From assembly GCA_947488305.1 (NCBI GenBank), contig CANKZM010000004.1, positions 501,501 to 565,500 of the forward strand: DNA of 64,000 nucleotides, in the 5' to 3' direction. How positions within the stretch are numbered: position 1 is the stretch's first letter; the number at the start of each line of letters is the position of its first letter. The position numbers and the translations under genes were made by a program. Source of the DNA: an uncultured Roseobacter sp. (GTDB taxonomy: Bacteria > Pseudomonadota > Alphaproteobacteria > Rhodobacterales > Rhodobacteraceae). The notes beneath the pieces are model-generated. The model was not told the DNA's origin and did no database searches. It worked only from the letters and a program-made list of their open reading frames with translations. Shown piece after piece: positions 26,905 to 36,534 of this stretch.

Positions 26905-27945
26905 ATGGACGGCTTAAAAGAACGGCTGCTGACTGAGGCATCAGAAGTGGGATTCATCGATTGCCGGGTCTGCCGCCCCGATGCGGTTCCGGAGGTGCCC
27001 GACCGCCTGCAGGCATTTGTGGCCTCGGGCTATCACGGTCAGATGACGTGGATGGAGGAACGAATGCACTGGCGCGGCAATCCTGCCGCGCTTTGGCCTG
27101 AAGCGCGGTCTGTCATTCTACTCGCGGAAAGTTACACGCCCTCCCACGATCCGTTGGCCGTTCTGGAAAAGCCTGAGCTGGGGGCGATTTCCGTTTATGC
27201 GCAGGGCCGGGATTACCATGACGTCGTCAAGAAGCGCCTCAAACGGCTGGCCAGATGGTTGATGGCTGAAGCAGCAGCGCTTGATCCGCAGGTGAAGGTC
27301 TTTGTTGATACGGCCCCGGTGCCGGAGAAGGCGTTGGGGCAAGCCTCCGGGCTGGGTTGGCAAGGCAAGCATACCAATCTGGTAAGCCGGACCTGGGGAA
27401 ACTGGGCCTTCATCGGGTCGATTTTCACGACGATCGATCTCGCCCCAGACGCGGCGGAAATCGATCATTGCGGGTCGTGCCGTGCCTGTTTGGACATTTG
27501 TCCGACCGACGCTTTTCCAGCGCCCTACCAGCTTGATGCAAGGCGCTGCATTTCCTACCTGACGATTGAACATAAGGGGCCCATCCCGGAAAAACTGCGT
27601 CCGCTTATGGGAAACCGCATTTACGGCTGCGACGATTGTCTGGCGATTTGCCCTTGGAACAAATTTGCCGTCACGGCGCGGGACATACGCCTGAGCTCAC
27701 GACCCGAATTAGTCGCCCCGAAGCTGGCCGAGCTCGCGCGGTTGGATGACGCAGCGTTCCGCACGTTATTCTCAGGATCAGCGGTGAAGCGCATCGGTCG
27801 TGAAAGGTTTGTTCGCAACGTCTTGTATGCCATTGGAAACTCTGCGGACCTCAGCTTACGGCCAGTGGCAGCGGATTTAACAAGTGATCCAGACCCCACG
27901 GTTTCTGACGCGGCGGGGTGGGCTTTGGCGCAATTGAGCGATTGA
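26905..27945 (+). CDS. queG: Epoxyqueuosine reductase (QueG)
   Basis: 346 residues, the cobalamin- and iron-sulfur-dependent enzyme that makes queuosine in tRNA from epoxyqueuosine. Two [4Fe-4S] motifs: [16 protein letters not shown] (about 190-205) and [13 protein letters not shown] (about 240-252). N-terminal [12 protein letters not shown] and [20 protein letters not shown] are the cofactor-binding segments, and a HEAT-like C terminus (about 300-346) binds tRNA. The length is slightly short but complete. It follows the GST gene by 42 bases; the two are probably co-transcribed. Confidence 0.96.
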   Translation: MDGLKERLLTEASEVGFIDCRVCRPDAVPEVPDRLQAFVASGYHGQMTWMEERMHWRGNPAALWPEARSVILLAESYTPSHDPLAVLEKPELGAISVYAQGRDYHDVVKKRLKRLARWLMAEAAALDPQVKVFVDTAPVPEKALGQASGLGWQGKHTNLVSRTWGNWAFIGSIFTTIDLAPDAAEIDHCGSCRACLDICPTDAFPAPYQLDARRCISYLTIEHKGPIPEKLRPLMGNRIYGCDDCLAICPWNKFAVTARDIRLSSRPELVAPKLAELARLDDAAFRTLFSGSAVKRIGRERFVRNVLYAIGNSADLSLRPVAADLTSDPDPTVSDAAGWALAQLSD

Positions 27946-28011
27946 TGCCGCACATGGGCTGGACGTCACCACTCACTTTGTTACATCGCATGAAGCTGAA
28001 AGGAGAGGTAC

Positions 28012-30018
28012 ATGTCGCTGTTGCTGGGCGTTGATACCGGTGGAACCTACACCGATGCGGTGCTGATCCGTGACGAAAAAAGCGTCATCGCCTCGGCCAA
28101 ATCGCTGACCACGCGACACGATCTGGCAGAAGGTATCGGCCGCGCGGTTGGAGCCGTCCTTTCGGAGGCGGCCGTGAATCCAGCCGAGGTTAGCATGGCG
28201 TCGCTTTCGACAACACTTGCCACAAACGCTCTTGTTGAAGGCCAGGGTGGGCGTATCGGATTGATTTACATCGGTTTTCGGGAGCGTGACCTAGAGGCAC
28301 ACGGGCTGCTCGATGCGCTCCGGGGTGATCCGGTTTTGGTTTGTGCGGGCGGGCATGATCATGCAGGTGCGGAGAGTGTGCCGTTAGACGAAGCGTCTTT
28401 ACAGGGTTTTCTGGCGGAGCATGCGGGACATGTCAGTGCATTTGCGGTTGCGGCGCAATTTGCGACGCGAAACCCGGCCCATGAGTTACGTGCTGCGGCG
28501 CTCATAAGCGACATGACGGGCCGTCCCGTCTCTGCATCACACCAATTGTCAGCCAAGCTTAATGGTCCTAAGCGGGCCATGACGGCTTTGCTGAACGCAC
28601 GCTTGGTCGGGATGATCGACCGGCTGATTGGTCGGGCGGAAAATACCCTTACCTCCCTTGGGGTGACTGCGCCGATGATGGTGGTGCGTGGCGATGGCGC
28701 TTTGATCTCGGCTGCGCAGGCCAAGGAACGACCAATTGAGACCATTCTGAGCGGGCCTGCGGCCTCCATCGTCGGGGCGCACTGGCTGACCGGCGCAGAT
28801 CATGGGTTGGTGAGCGATATTGGCGGCACCACGACGGATGTGGCTTTGCTGCGGGAAGGCCGGCCCTCGATCGATCCCGATGGTGCCCGTGTCGGCCCGT
28901 ATCGAACGATGGTGGAAGCGGTGGCCATGCGGACGACTGGGTTGGGCGGCGATAGTATGGTCGAGATGGTTCAGGGTGGGTTGGATCATAGAGTCACCCT
29001 TGGCCCTCGACGCGTTGTGCCCGTTTCCTTGCTGGCGCAAAAAGAGCCGGAGCTTGTTCATGATGCATTGGACAAAGCTTTGCGTAATTTGACTCCGGGT
29101 GAACATGATGGGCGGTTTGTATTCGCCCTAGAGGGCCAATCGCTGGAAGGTCTTGGCGTGCGCGATAGGGCGCTATTGGACCGGTTGGGGGATCGTGTAT
29201 GCCCCATGGGACAGGTGTTGCGGGCAAGGATCGAATATGGTGCGCTGAACCGTCTGGTGGATCGTGGGATCGTCCAGATCAGTGGCGTCACACCGTCGGA
29301 CGCGAGCCATGTTTTGGGGGATTTGGACGAATGGGATCGCTCAGCAGCTGAAAAAGCCCTCGCGCTACTGGCGCGTCGGCGGGCTGGGTCCGGCAATGTG
29401 CTTGCAGGATCTGCGGAAGAGATGGCCCGGATGATTGTGGCGCAACTGACCGAGCAAACGGGGCGGGCACTATTGGAAACTGCATTTGCTGAAGAGACGC
29501 CAGGCTTTGATGAACCACCTGAAATTCTGGCGCGTCACATTCTGTTGCAAAGGGGGTTGTCCGGCCATAGCGGGCTGTTGCGGCTTGAAGCGGGACTGAA
29601 CGTGCCCGTGATTGGTCTCGGCGCGTCGGCAGCAACCTACTACCCTGCAGTTGGTAGGGCCTTATGCGCCAAAATGATCCTGCCTGAACATGCCGGGGTC
29701 GCCAATGCCATTGGTGCTGTCGTGGGGCGGGTTACCATGCGGCGGTCGGGATCAGTCACGTCACCGGGCGAAGGAAAATACCGCGTACATCTGCCGGACG
29801 GTCCGCTGGATTTTGGTGATCAGAAGACCGCGATGTCGGCACTTGAGGCCTGGCTGAGAAATCAGGCCGAATCGGCAGCGATCACAGCAGGGGCCGCCGA
29901 TATCCAGACAAGCGTGTCGCGGGACATTCAGGTCGCGGGGGTCGAGGCGCGTGAGATCTTTGTGGAGGCGACAATCACTGTTGAGGCTACGGGTCGCCCA
30001 CGTATTGCCGCCTCTTGA
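28012..30018 (+). CDS. Hydantoinase/oxoprolinase family protein (HyuA-type), solitary
   Basis: 668 residues with the HyuA ATPase-like fold: phosphate loop LLGVDTGGTYTDAVLI at the N terminus, STTLATNALVEG, GPAASIVGA, and DIGGTTTDVALL near 270. HyuA-type subunits open cyclic amides with ATP, usually with a HyuB partner; no hyuB adjoins this gene, and the length does not allow a fused one. The ATG has GGAGAGG nearby. It follows queG by 66 bases and converges with the chemoreceptor gene. Members of this family include single-chain acetone carboxylase-like and 5-oxoprolinase-like proteins, so the substrate cannot be named. Confidence 0.82.
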   Translation: MSLLLGVDTGGTYTDAVLIRDEKSVIASAKSLTTRHDLAEGIGRAVGAVLSEAAVNPAEVSMASLSTTLATNALVEGQGGRIGLIYIGFRERDLEAHGLLDALRGDPVLVCAGGHDHAGAESVPLDEASLQGFLAEHAGHVSAFAVAAQFATRNPAHELRAAALISDMTGRPVSASHQLSAKLNGPKRAMTALLNARLVGMIDRLIGRAENTLTSLGVTAPMMVVRGDGALISAAQAKERPIETILSGPAASIVGAHWLTGADHGLVSDIGGTTTDVALLREGRPSIDPDGARVGPYRTMVEAVAMRTTGLGGDSMVEMVQGGLDHRVTLGPRRVVPVSLLAQKEPELVHDALDKALRNLTPGEHDGRFVFALEGQSLEGLGVRDRALLDRLGDRVCPMGQVLRARIEYGALNRLVDRGIVQISGVTPSDASHVLGDLDEWDRSAAEKALALLARRRAGSGNVLAGSAEEMARMIVAQLTEQTGRALLETAFAEETPGFDEPPEILARHILLQRGLSGHSGLLRLEAGLNVPVIGLGASAATYYPAVGRALCAKMILPEHAGVANAIGAVVGRVTMRRSGSVTSPGEGKYRVHLPDGPLDFGDQKTAMSALEAWLRNQAESAAITAGAADIQTSVSRDIQVAGVEAREIFVEATITVEATGRPRIAAS

Positions 30019-30027
30019 GCTCTCTCA

Positions 30028-32103
30028 CTACGAAACCGCACGCAGATCGGTTGGGTGAGCGTTGGCGTCAGATGGAACGTCATCATTCAACACGAAAGTC
30101 GATGTCAAATCGTTGAGCAATTGGGCTTCTGTCGTCAGAATTTTTGTGGCAGCGTTTGTCTCAACCACGATCGCCGCATTCATTCGAGTTACTTCCTCAA
30201 GGCTGCTGATCGAGGTCATTATTTCGGAGATACCACCTGATTGCTCTTTGGACGCGATTGTTATGTCGCCGACCAGGTCCGCAACTTCTCCCACAAACCC
30301 TTCAATCTCAGACAAGGCTTCGCTGGTGCGCGAAACGAGGTCGACGCCCTGTTCAACCTGAGCGACCGAGCTTGCGATAAGCTGTGAAATCTGTGTCGCG
30401 GCTTCAGACGATCGTTGCGCCAGCGCGCGGACTTCCGAAGCGACGACTGCAAATCCACGTCCCGCCTCACCCGCGCGTGCCGCTTCCACGCCTGCGTTCA
30501 GCGCCAGCAAATTTGTTTGGAAAGCGATATCCTCAATCACGGAAGTGACTTTTGAAACCTCGTTCGAGCTGGCGGCAATCGCATCCATGGCGTTGCGTGC
30601 CTGTTTCATAACGCCAGTACCTGATGAGGCGTGGGATTTGGCCCTGCCAGCAAGGCCATTGGTGTGTTGCGCGATCTGCGCCGTTGACTTGACCGATGCA
30701 GTCATCTCATTGATCGCTGCGGCCGTTTGTTCCAATGCGGCGGCCTGGTTTTCCGTCCGGCGGCTGAGGTCATTGGCGGCGCCATTGATTTCCTGAGTGC
30801 CTTCGCCAATTCTTCTGGCGGCTTGCACGACGGTTTCAATGCTATTGCGCAGACGATCCAAGGCGCTGTTGAAGTCCGCGCGGAGCGGTTCAAACTCCAT
30901 AGAGAACGCGTCGTTGATCGGTTTGCTTACGTCGCCTTCGGCAAGGTGTTCCAAGCCCTCGCGAAGGGCCGTTACGGCACGTATTCTCGGTGTTATGTCG
31001 GTTGCGTATTTGACAACGCGCATGGGCTTTCCATCTGGGCCAAACGCCGGCTTGTATATGGCGAGTATCCAAACATCTTGCCCGGATTTGTGACGGCGCC
31101 GGTATTGCCCACTGAGGATCTCTCCACGTTGGAGCGTTGCCCAGTGGTCGTCATATTCGGTTCTATCAGCGTCGTATTCGGGCATGAATATGCTGTGGTG
31201 CTTACCAACGACGTCTTCGAGCGTGTACCCCATCAACTGCAGGAATGCATTATTTGCAGACTGAATTTTTCCATCAAGGTTGAACTCGACAACCGCCTGC
31301 GTATCCGAAGCCCTGCTGGCATATTTCGCAGCTTTGCTTTGACACGTGATATCGGAGGCAAGTTTCACGATGTTTTTTAGAGTTCCGTCGTCGTCGAAAG
31401 TAGGACAGTACACTGCTTGAAACCATCTCTCCGCGCCGGTCTTGCTAAGCCGTGAGAAAGCGCCTGATTGCGCTTCTCCATTCACCAGAGTCTGCCAAAA
31501 CGTATTGTACTCTTCAGAGTTGGCATATTCCGGCTTTACCAGAACCGAGTGGTTCTGGCCGATGACGTCAGCTCGCTCATACTCCATGGCGGCAAGAAAG
31601 GCATCGTTGGCCTCAAGAATGTTCCCTTGCGCGTCAAAAACCACCCGAGAAAGGGCCTGTTGAACGCTGTCATACTCTGACAGATGATCACGCGTTGTGC
31701 TGTTGGTGGCGGTAACGTCAGTTGCAATAAGCGCAATTTTGCAGACTTCACCACTGGCCTCTTTGATTGGCAAATAACTGGATTGAACCCAGAGCTGGTC
31801 GCTGCCTGGAATACGCCATTTGACAGTCGCCGCCACCGGGGTTCCTGTTTTAAGCGTCGCGAACAGCTGCGAAGCCCGCAGGTCATCCGTGACGGAAGCG
31901 TCCAGAAAACTGTCGTGAGGTTTCGCGAGAACGCTATCACGCTCAACACCAAGCATGTCACAGAATTTCGGGTTTGCATCGATCACCGTGGCCGACAGGT
32001 CAAACCAGACGATGCCATGCGCCATGTTCAAAGCTTGAACCAATTCGGCGTCTTGCGCAGATGCAGCACCATTTGCCTTTTTCGACGACGTGAAAAAACC
32101 CAT
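30028..32103 (-). CDS. Soluble methyl-accepting chemotaxis protein with three PAS domains
   Basis: 691 residues and no membrane segment. Three PAS units repeat (about 20-135, 140-255, 265-380; each with a D-G-x-I-x-x-A-N-x-x-F core and a PAC-like end such as IALIATDVT, IVKLASDIT, VVKYATDIT). A HAMP-like linker (LREGLEHLAEGDVSKPINDAF) and the MCP signalling domain (about 440-660) follow, with the conserved tip IEDIAFQTNLLALNAGVEAARAGEAGRGFAVVASEVRALAQRS. There is no CheR-binding pentapeptide at the C terminus (ends DLRAVS). It is a cytoplasmic sensor, perhaps of oxygen, redox or flavin state; the ligand is unknown. It stands alone, convergent with the hydantoinase-type gene. Confidence 0.95.
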   Translation of the reverse strand: MGFFTSSKKANGAASAQDAELVQALNMAHGIVWFDLSATVIDANPKFCDMLGVERDSVLAKPHDSFLDASVTDDLRASQLFATLKTGTPVAATVKWRIPGSDQLWVQSSYLPIKEASGEVCKIALIATDVTATNSTTRDHLSEYDSVQQALSRVVFDAQGNILEANDAFLAAMEYERADVIGQNHSVLVKPEYANSEEYNTFWQTLVNGEAQSGAFSRLSKTGAERWFQAVYCPTFDDDGTLKNIVKLASDITCQSKAAKYASRASDTQAVVEFNLDGKIQSANNAFLQLMGYTLEDVVGKHHSIFMPEYDADRTEYDDHWATLQRGEILSGQYRRRHKSGQDVWILAIYKPAFGPDGKPMRVVKYATDITPRIRAVTALREGLEHLAEGDVSKPINDAFSMEFEPLRADFNSALDRLRNSIETVVQAARRIGEGTQEINGAANDLSRRTENQAAALEQTAAAINEMTASVKSTAQIAQHTNGLAGRAKSHASSGTGVMKQARNAMDAIAASSNEVSKVTSVIEDIAFQTNLLALNAGVEAARAGEAGRGFAVVASEVRALAQRSSEAATQISQLIASSVAQVEQGVDLVSRTSEALSEIEGFVGEVADLVGDITIASKEQSGGISEIMTSISSLEEVTRMNAAIVVETNAATKILTTEAQLLNDLTSTFVLNDDVPSDANAHPTDLRAVS

Positions 32104-32169
32104 TTGGTGCCTCCAAAAGTCCTTAAGGCACTCTGGCAGGCACTGGTTAAGACAGTTTTAAGGGGTCAG

Positions 32170-32189
32170 CAGGCGGCCGGAGCCGCCTG
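32170..32189 (-). terminator. Hairpin after msrA
   Basis: An 8-bp perfect stem (CAGGCGGC / GCCGCCTG) with a 4-base loop, 9 bases past the msrA stop. The sequence after it on the msrA strand is CTGACCCCTT, without a clean T run, so it may be an incomplete or Rho-assisted end. Confidence 0.45.
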
Positions 32190-32197
32190 GTTGATTT

Positions 32198-32719
32198 CTA
32201 TTCAGCGGCTGTGCTGGGCACGCTTCGTCTTGGCAGCACCCAATTTGGCCGCGGGAAATGGCAGGTATAGCCATTTGGGAAGCGTTCGAGGTAGTCTTGG
32301 TGCTCTGTTTCGGCTTCCCAGAACTCTCCAACCGGCTCGACTTCGGTCACGACCTTGCCGGGCCAAAGGCCAGAAGCCTCAACGTCTGCGATTGTCTCCA
32401 GCGCGCAGGCTTTTTGGGCATCATCCACATAATAAATCGCGGAACGATAACTCAAACCGACATCGTTGCCCTGACGATTTGGCGTCGTCGGATCATGTAT
32501 CTGAAAGAACAATTCCAACAGGTCGCGGTACGAGATTTCATCCGGGTTGAAGATCACTTCGATTCCCTCGGCATGTGTGCCGTGGTTGTGATAGGTCGCG
32601 TTTGGCACATCGCCACCGGTATAGCCCACACGGGTCGAAATCACCCCATTTCGCTTGCGGATCAGGTCCTGCATGCCCCAGAAACATCCTCCGGCCAAAA
32701 CTGCACGTTCCGTTGTCAT
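32198..32719 (-). CDS. msrA: Peptide-methionine (S)-S-oxide reductase (MsrA)
   Basis: 173 residues. The catalytic motif GCFWG has Cys12. Following [28 protein letters not shown] and the later [27 protein letters not shown] are the MsrA substrate-pocket segments. It repairs the S epimer of methionine sulfoxide in proteins after oxidation. The ATG overlaps the msrB stop (ATGA), and the two enzymes cover both sulfoxide epimers. A short hairpin follows the gene. Confidence 0.97.
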   Translation of the reverse strand: MTTERAVLAGGCFWGMQDLIRKRNGVISTRVGYTGGDVPNATYHNHGTHAEGIEVIFNPDEISYRDLLELFFQIHDPTTPNRQGNDVGLSYRSAIYYVDDAQKACALETIADVEASGLWPGKVVTEVEPVGEFWEAETEHQDYLERFPNGYTCHFPRPNWVLPRRSVPSTAAE

Positions 32720-33165
32720 GCCACATCCTCCACCTGATCAATGTAATCGCCGTATCCTTCGGCTTCCATGTCGTCGCGATGCACAAACCGCAAACTCGCG
32801 GAATTGATGCAATACCGCAGCCCGCCCCGGTCTGTCGGCCCATCTGGGAAAACATGGCCGAGATGGCTGTCGCCATGGGTCGAGCGGACTTCGGTACGGA
32901 TCATACCAAGGCTCGCGTCCCGCAATTCGTTGATATGTGCGGCCTCAATAGGTTTGGTAAAGCTGGGCCATCCGCAACCAGACTCGTATTTGTCGGCCGA
33001 GGCGAACAGAGGCTCGCCCGAAACAATATCGACGTAGATGCCGGGTTCCTTGTTGTGCAACAGAGCGCCCGTTCCCGGGCGTTCTGTCCCATCCTGCTGG
33101 GTGACGCGGTGCTCTTCAGGAGAAAGGCGGGCAACGGCGTCGTCGGTTTTTGCGTATTTGGACAT
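32716..33165 (-). CDS. msrB: Peptide-methionine (R)-S-oxide reductase (MsrB), zinc-free type
   Basis: 149 residues. The catalytic Cys is C119 in RYCIN and the candidate resolving Cys is C64 in [18 protein letters not shown] and [12 protein letters not shown] are the signature. The two CxxC zinc pairs found in many MsrBs are missing: the first site reads YVDIVSGEP and the second RSTHGDSH, so this is the zinc-free form. It reduces the R epimer of methionine sulfoxide and is translated together with msrA. A 210-base gap upstream separates it from the divergent DUF2254 gene. Confidence 0.95.
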   Translation of the reverse strand: MSKYAKTDDAVARLSPEEHRVTQQDGTERPGTGALLHNKEPGIYVDIVSGEPLFASADKYESGCGWPSFTKPIEAAHINELRDASLGMIRTEVRSTHGDSHLGHVFPDGPTDRGGLRYCINSASLRFVHRDDMEAEGYGDYIDQVEDVA

Positions 33166-33375
33166 GGCACACTCCTTGTCTGGTATGACGCTATAAATGG
33201 GGGTATTTGCCGTGAATAAAAGAGTTAATGCAGGTGCTTCACGGTGCCGTGTCCTAACTTAACTGCGAAACGATCCTAGCCGACGTTCGGTTCCTCTTGG
33301 TCCCCGCCATCTTTGCGCTACTGTCAAGGACGACTTCTGAGCCTTCAATTTTGATTACGCGGCACTGGTAAACCT

Positions 33376-34623
33376 ATGAAATCTCGTCTGGAATGGCTAA
33401 AGCTCATCTTTCTGCGTTACTACCGCGACATGGGGCTTCGCGTTCTTTTTTATGCGTTGTTGTCCCTTGTGGCGACACTGATAAGCCCTCTGGCGAATTC
33501 GCTGTTGAGCGAGGCCACGAAGGCCAGGATCGAATTCTCTTCTGTTCTTCCGGTATTGACCATCTTGGCAACGTCGATGTTGGCGGTGTCGACTTTTTCA
33601 TTGAACATCATGGTGTCTGCGCATCGGGCCGCGGCAGATGCGACAACACCGCGCGTGCACCGCATCTTGCTTGAGAACACGACGACACAGTCGGTGCTGG
33701 CGGCTTTCATCGGTGCATTTGTTTATTCATTGGGGTCGCTGGTACTTTACCGATTGGGTTTTTATCCACCGGATGCAGCAATTATCGTGATGGCTGTGAC
33801 CACGCTGGTCGTCATCTGGGTGGTGGTGTCGCTGTTGCGCTGGATTCAACATCTCACCACGCTTGGCAGCGTTGAAGACAGTCTGCTGTCCGCAAAAGAA
33901 CGCGCGCGTACGTCTCTGCTTGCACAAGCGAAACATCCTAGATTTGGGGCATCCGAGCTCGCGGAGGAAACTATTTTGCCGACGGACTTGATCGATTTGC
34001 GCGCCCCGCAGTCCGGTTATTTGCAGCTGATTGATTTCGCGCGTCTGCAAGACTGCCTGCCCGAGGCGGCATCCATTTATCTCAGTGTCAGACCGGGCAT
34101 GCATGTGCTGGAGGGAGAGGTGATTGCACAGGTTTCTGGCGGGATAGATGCCGTGTTGAAGCGTACCTTGGTTGAGGCTTTTACTTTTGGCGCGCAACGA
34201 ACGCATGAGCAAGATGCAGAATTTGGATTGGTTGTGCTTTCGGAGATCGCATCGAAAGCCTTGTCGCCGGGGATCAATGATCCCGGAACAGCGGTAGAGG
34301 CGCTGATGATGGTCAAGACACTGTTGTGGGAGTTTGCGCGCGTGTCGCCCGACGAGGAACGACCAACTGCTCCAAAGGTGTTTGCGTTTTTTCCAGGACC
34401 ACAGGAATTTGTCGAGCAGGCATTTGGATCAATCGCGCGGGATGGTGCAGCGACGATTGAGGTCGCCCTGACGCTTAGACAGGCCTTATCTGCTTTGTCG
34501 GCGTCTGAAAATGAGCGAATGGCGGAGGCTGCTGCTGGTTTTGCAGAAACGGCGATCTTGTATTCAGAGCAGGCTGGTCTTTTGAAGCACGAAATGGAAC
34601 GGCTGCGGGAAATCAGCGTCTAG
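33376..34623 (+). CDS. DUF2254 family membrane protein
   Basis: 415 residues. The first about 160 residues hold four membrane segments (for example VLFYALLSLVATLISPLANSLLS and IIVMAVTTLVVIWVVVSLLRWI), followed by a large soluble part with VSAHRAAADATTPRV, LIDFARLQDCL and ALSPGINDPGTAVEAL. This matches DUF2254, an uncharacterised inner-membrane family often found in proteobacteria. Function unknown. It has its own promoter region upstream of a divergent msrBA. Confidence 0.85.
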   Translation: MKSRLEWLKLIFLRYYRDMGLRVLFYALLSLVATLISPLANSLLSEATKARIEFSSVLPVLTILATSMLAVSTFSLNIMVSAHRAAADATTPRVHRILLENTTTQSVLAAFIGAFVYSLGSLVLYRLGFYPPDAAIIVMAVTTLVVIWVVVSLLRWIQHLTTLGSVEDSLLSAKERARTSLLAQAKHPRFGASELAEETILPTDLIDLRAPQSGYLQLIDFARLQDCLPEAASIYLSVRPGMHVLEGEVIAQVSGGIDAVLKRTLVEAFTFGAQRTHEQDAEFGLVVLSEIASKALSPGINDPGTAVEALMMVKTLLWEFARVSPDEERPTAPKVFAFFPGPQEFVEQAFGSIARDGAATIEVALTLRQALSALSASENERMAEAAAGFAETAILYSEQAGLLKHEMERLREISV

Positions 34624-34645
34624 GCAAAGACGCGCGCGTCATTCA

Positions 34646-35923
34646 CTATAACAGGTTGGGCAGCGTCAGCGAAATCGCCGGAACAAAGGTAATCAGCATG
34701 AGCGCGGCGAAAATGGCGATGTAGAATGGCCAGATGGTCTTGACCGCTTTTTCCATTGGTAGTTTCCCGACGGCGCAGCCCACAAAGAGACATGAACCAA
34801 CCGGGGGCGTACACAAGCCAAGGCCAAGGTTGACCAGGAGGATCATGCCAAACTGCAAAGGATCAATGCCCAGACTGTTGGCCACGGGCAAGAAGATGGG
34901 TGTGCAGATCAGGATCAGCGCTGCCATGTCCATGATCATTCCGAGGATCAGCAATACCAGGTTGATCATCAGCAGGATCAGAATTGGGTTTTCAGTCAGC
35001 CCGGTCAGCAAATCCACGGTCTTGGCAGGGACCCGGTAGAACGTCAGCATATAGGCAAATGCGCCGGCACAAGCGATCAGGATCATGACCATTGCGGTTG
35101 TGCGGACGGATGAAATCACCGCAGTCTTGAAATTTTCCACAGTGATGGATCTGTAGACCAGGATGGTTACAAGGAAGGCGTAGATGGCCCCGAACGCACC
35201 GGATTCCGTGACGGTGAACACACCTGAGAGGACACCACCCACGATGATGACCGCAGTCATAAGCCCGGGGATTGCTCCAAAGAAGGCCATCGTCAGAGCG
35301 GTCCAGCCCGGGAACTTTTCGGCGGCATAGCCGCGTTTGACGGCCACCAGATAGGCCGCCGCCGCAAGGCATAGGCACATCAGGATGCCGGGGACCACCC
35401 CCGCAAGAAAGAGTTTGGAGATGGAAATGCCGCCGCCTGCGGCAATGGCAAAAATGATCATGTTGTGGCTGGGCGGAATAATGATGCCGGCAATCGAAGA
35501 GGTAACGGTAACGTTCACCGCATAATCAGCGTCATACCCTTTTTCTTTCATGACCGGCACAAGGATTGATCCCAAAGCGGAGATGTCGGCAATCGCAGAG
35601 CCGGATATGCCGCCAAAGAGCATGGATGAGAATACGTTCACAATGCCAAGGCCACCCCGAACTGCGCCCACCGCCGCTTGCGCAAAACGGACTAGCCGCA
35701 TCGCGATACCGCCGTGGAACATCAATTCACCTGCAAAGATGAAGAACGGAATCGCCATCAGGGCGAAAACGTTGATCCCGGAAATGATGCGCTGGAAACC
35801 GATCATCAGAGGCAGGCCTTCGTACCAGAAGGCGACAATGGCGGAAATGCCGAGGGCGAAGGCAACCGGGGTTCCGATCAAAACGCAGAATGCAAAGGCA
35901 CCCAGAAGGACTGCAATTCCCAT
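34646..35923 (-). CDS. TRAP transporter large permease (DctM family)
   Basis: 425 residues with about 12-13 membrane segments, the sodium-driven channel subunit of a tripartite ATP-independent periplasmic transporter. Typical motifs include GTPVAFALGIS, SSMLFGGISGSAIADISALGSILVP and GIIIPPSHNMIIFA near 140-160, and MDMAALILICTPIFLP late. It lies 9 bases after dctQ on the same strand. With a DctP-type binding protein that contains ENNWPSYES, an organic acid or sugar acid is the expected cargo. A KdgF-like cupin and FadR-type regulator next door point to uronates. Confidence 0.95.
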   Translation of the reverse strand: MGIAVLLGAFAFCVLIGTPVAFALGISAIVAFWYEGLPLMIGFQRIISGINVFALMAIPFFIFAGELMFHGGIAMRLVRFAQAAVGAVRGGLGIVNVFSSMLFGGISGSAIADISALGSILVPVMKEKGYDADYAVNVTVTSSIAGIIIPPSHNMIIFAIAAGGGISISKLFLAGVVPGILMCLCLAAAAYLVAVKRGYAAEKFPGWTALTMAFFGAIPGLMTAVIIVGGVLSGVFTVTESGAFGAIYAFLVTILVYRSITVENFKTAVISSVRTTAMVMILIACAGAFAYMLTFYRVPAKTVDLLTGLTENPILILLMINLVLLILGMIMDMAALILICTPIFLPVANSLGIDPLQFGMILLVNLGLGLCTPPVGSCLFVGCAVGKLPMEKAVKTIWPFYIAIFAALMLITFVPAISLTLPNLL

Positions 35924-35932
35924 GAACGGGTC

Positions 35933-36460
35933 CTATTCTATACTGTCGCGGCGCATGTCGACGCCGGAAAATAAGCGGATCAGGTGACCCACCGAAAAGA
36001 GCAAAATGAGACCACCGCCAATGGTCAAAGGCAGCGAACGCAAACCTTCTGGCAACTGGATCAACGGAATGAGAGAGCCCCATTTGAAAAGGGTCAGCTG
36101 CGCGCCATACCAAAGCATAAGCCCACCAAAGCAGGCCATTACGACATCGGAGATGACAACAAAAACCGTGCGAACACGTGGCGGCACAGAACTGCGCAGG
36201 ATGGACACGGACAAATGCGTGTTTTCATGCACGCCCACCGCCGCGCCCAAAAAGGCGATGAGCATGACAAGCAGCAGTGCGACCTGTTCCACCCATGTTG
36301 GCGTCGCGTTTAGCACGTAACGGCCAAAAACCAGCCAACCAAAAATCACCGTCAGGACGACCAACGCTACCCCGGTAATGATACGACACGCCAAAGCAAT
36401 CAGATCAAGCACCGTCGCCATGCGCCTTATCCTTGAAGAGATTTGCGGAGTGTCACTCAT
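35933..36460 (-). CDS. TRAP transporter small permease (DctQ family)
   Basis: 175 residues with four membrane segments (about 18-40, 55-77, 96-118, 140-162) and the characteristic NATPTWVEQVALLLVMLIAFLGAAVGVHENTHLSV region. It pairs with DctM in the inner membrane and docks the binding protein. It lies between dctP, with a strong hairpin in the 74-base gap, and dctM. Confidence 0.93.
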   Translation of the reverse strand: MSDTPQISSRIRRMATVLDLIALACRIITGVALVVLTVIFGWLVFGRYVLNATPTWVEQVALLLVMLIAFLGAAVGVHENTHLSVSILRSSVPPRVRTVFVVISDVVMACFGGLMLWYGAQLTLFKWGSLIPLIQLPEGLRSLPLTIGGGLILLFSVGHLIRLFSGVDMRRDSIE

Positions 36461-36479
36461 TGGGTCTTTCCTGCATGAA

Positions 36480-36513
36480 AGTGTCCGGCTCCGAACATTC
36501 AGAGCCGGACACT
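36480..36513 (-). terminator. Perfect 12-bp hairpin between dctP and dctQ
   Basis: AGTGTCCGGCTC, a 10-base loop, then GAGCCGGACACT, 21 bases after the dctP stop and 19 bases before the dctQ ATG. There is no T run. Such hairpins in the gap after a binding-protein gene commonly protect the upstream mRNA or partly stop transcription, so that the binding protein is made in excess. Confidence 0.75.
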
Positions 36514-36534
36514 AACTGACTTACTCAGAAGCAA

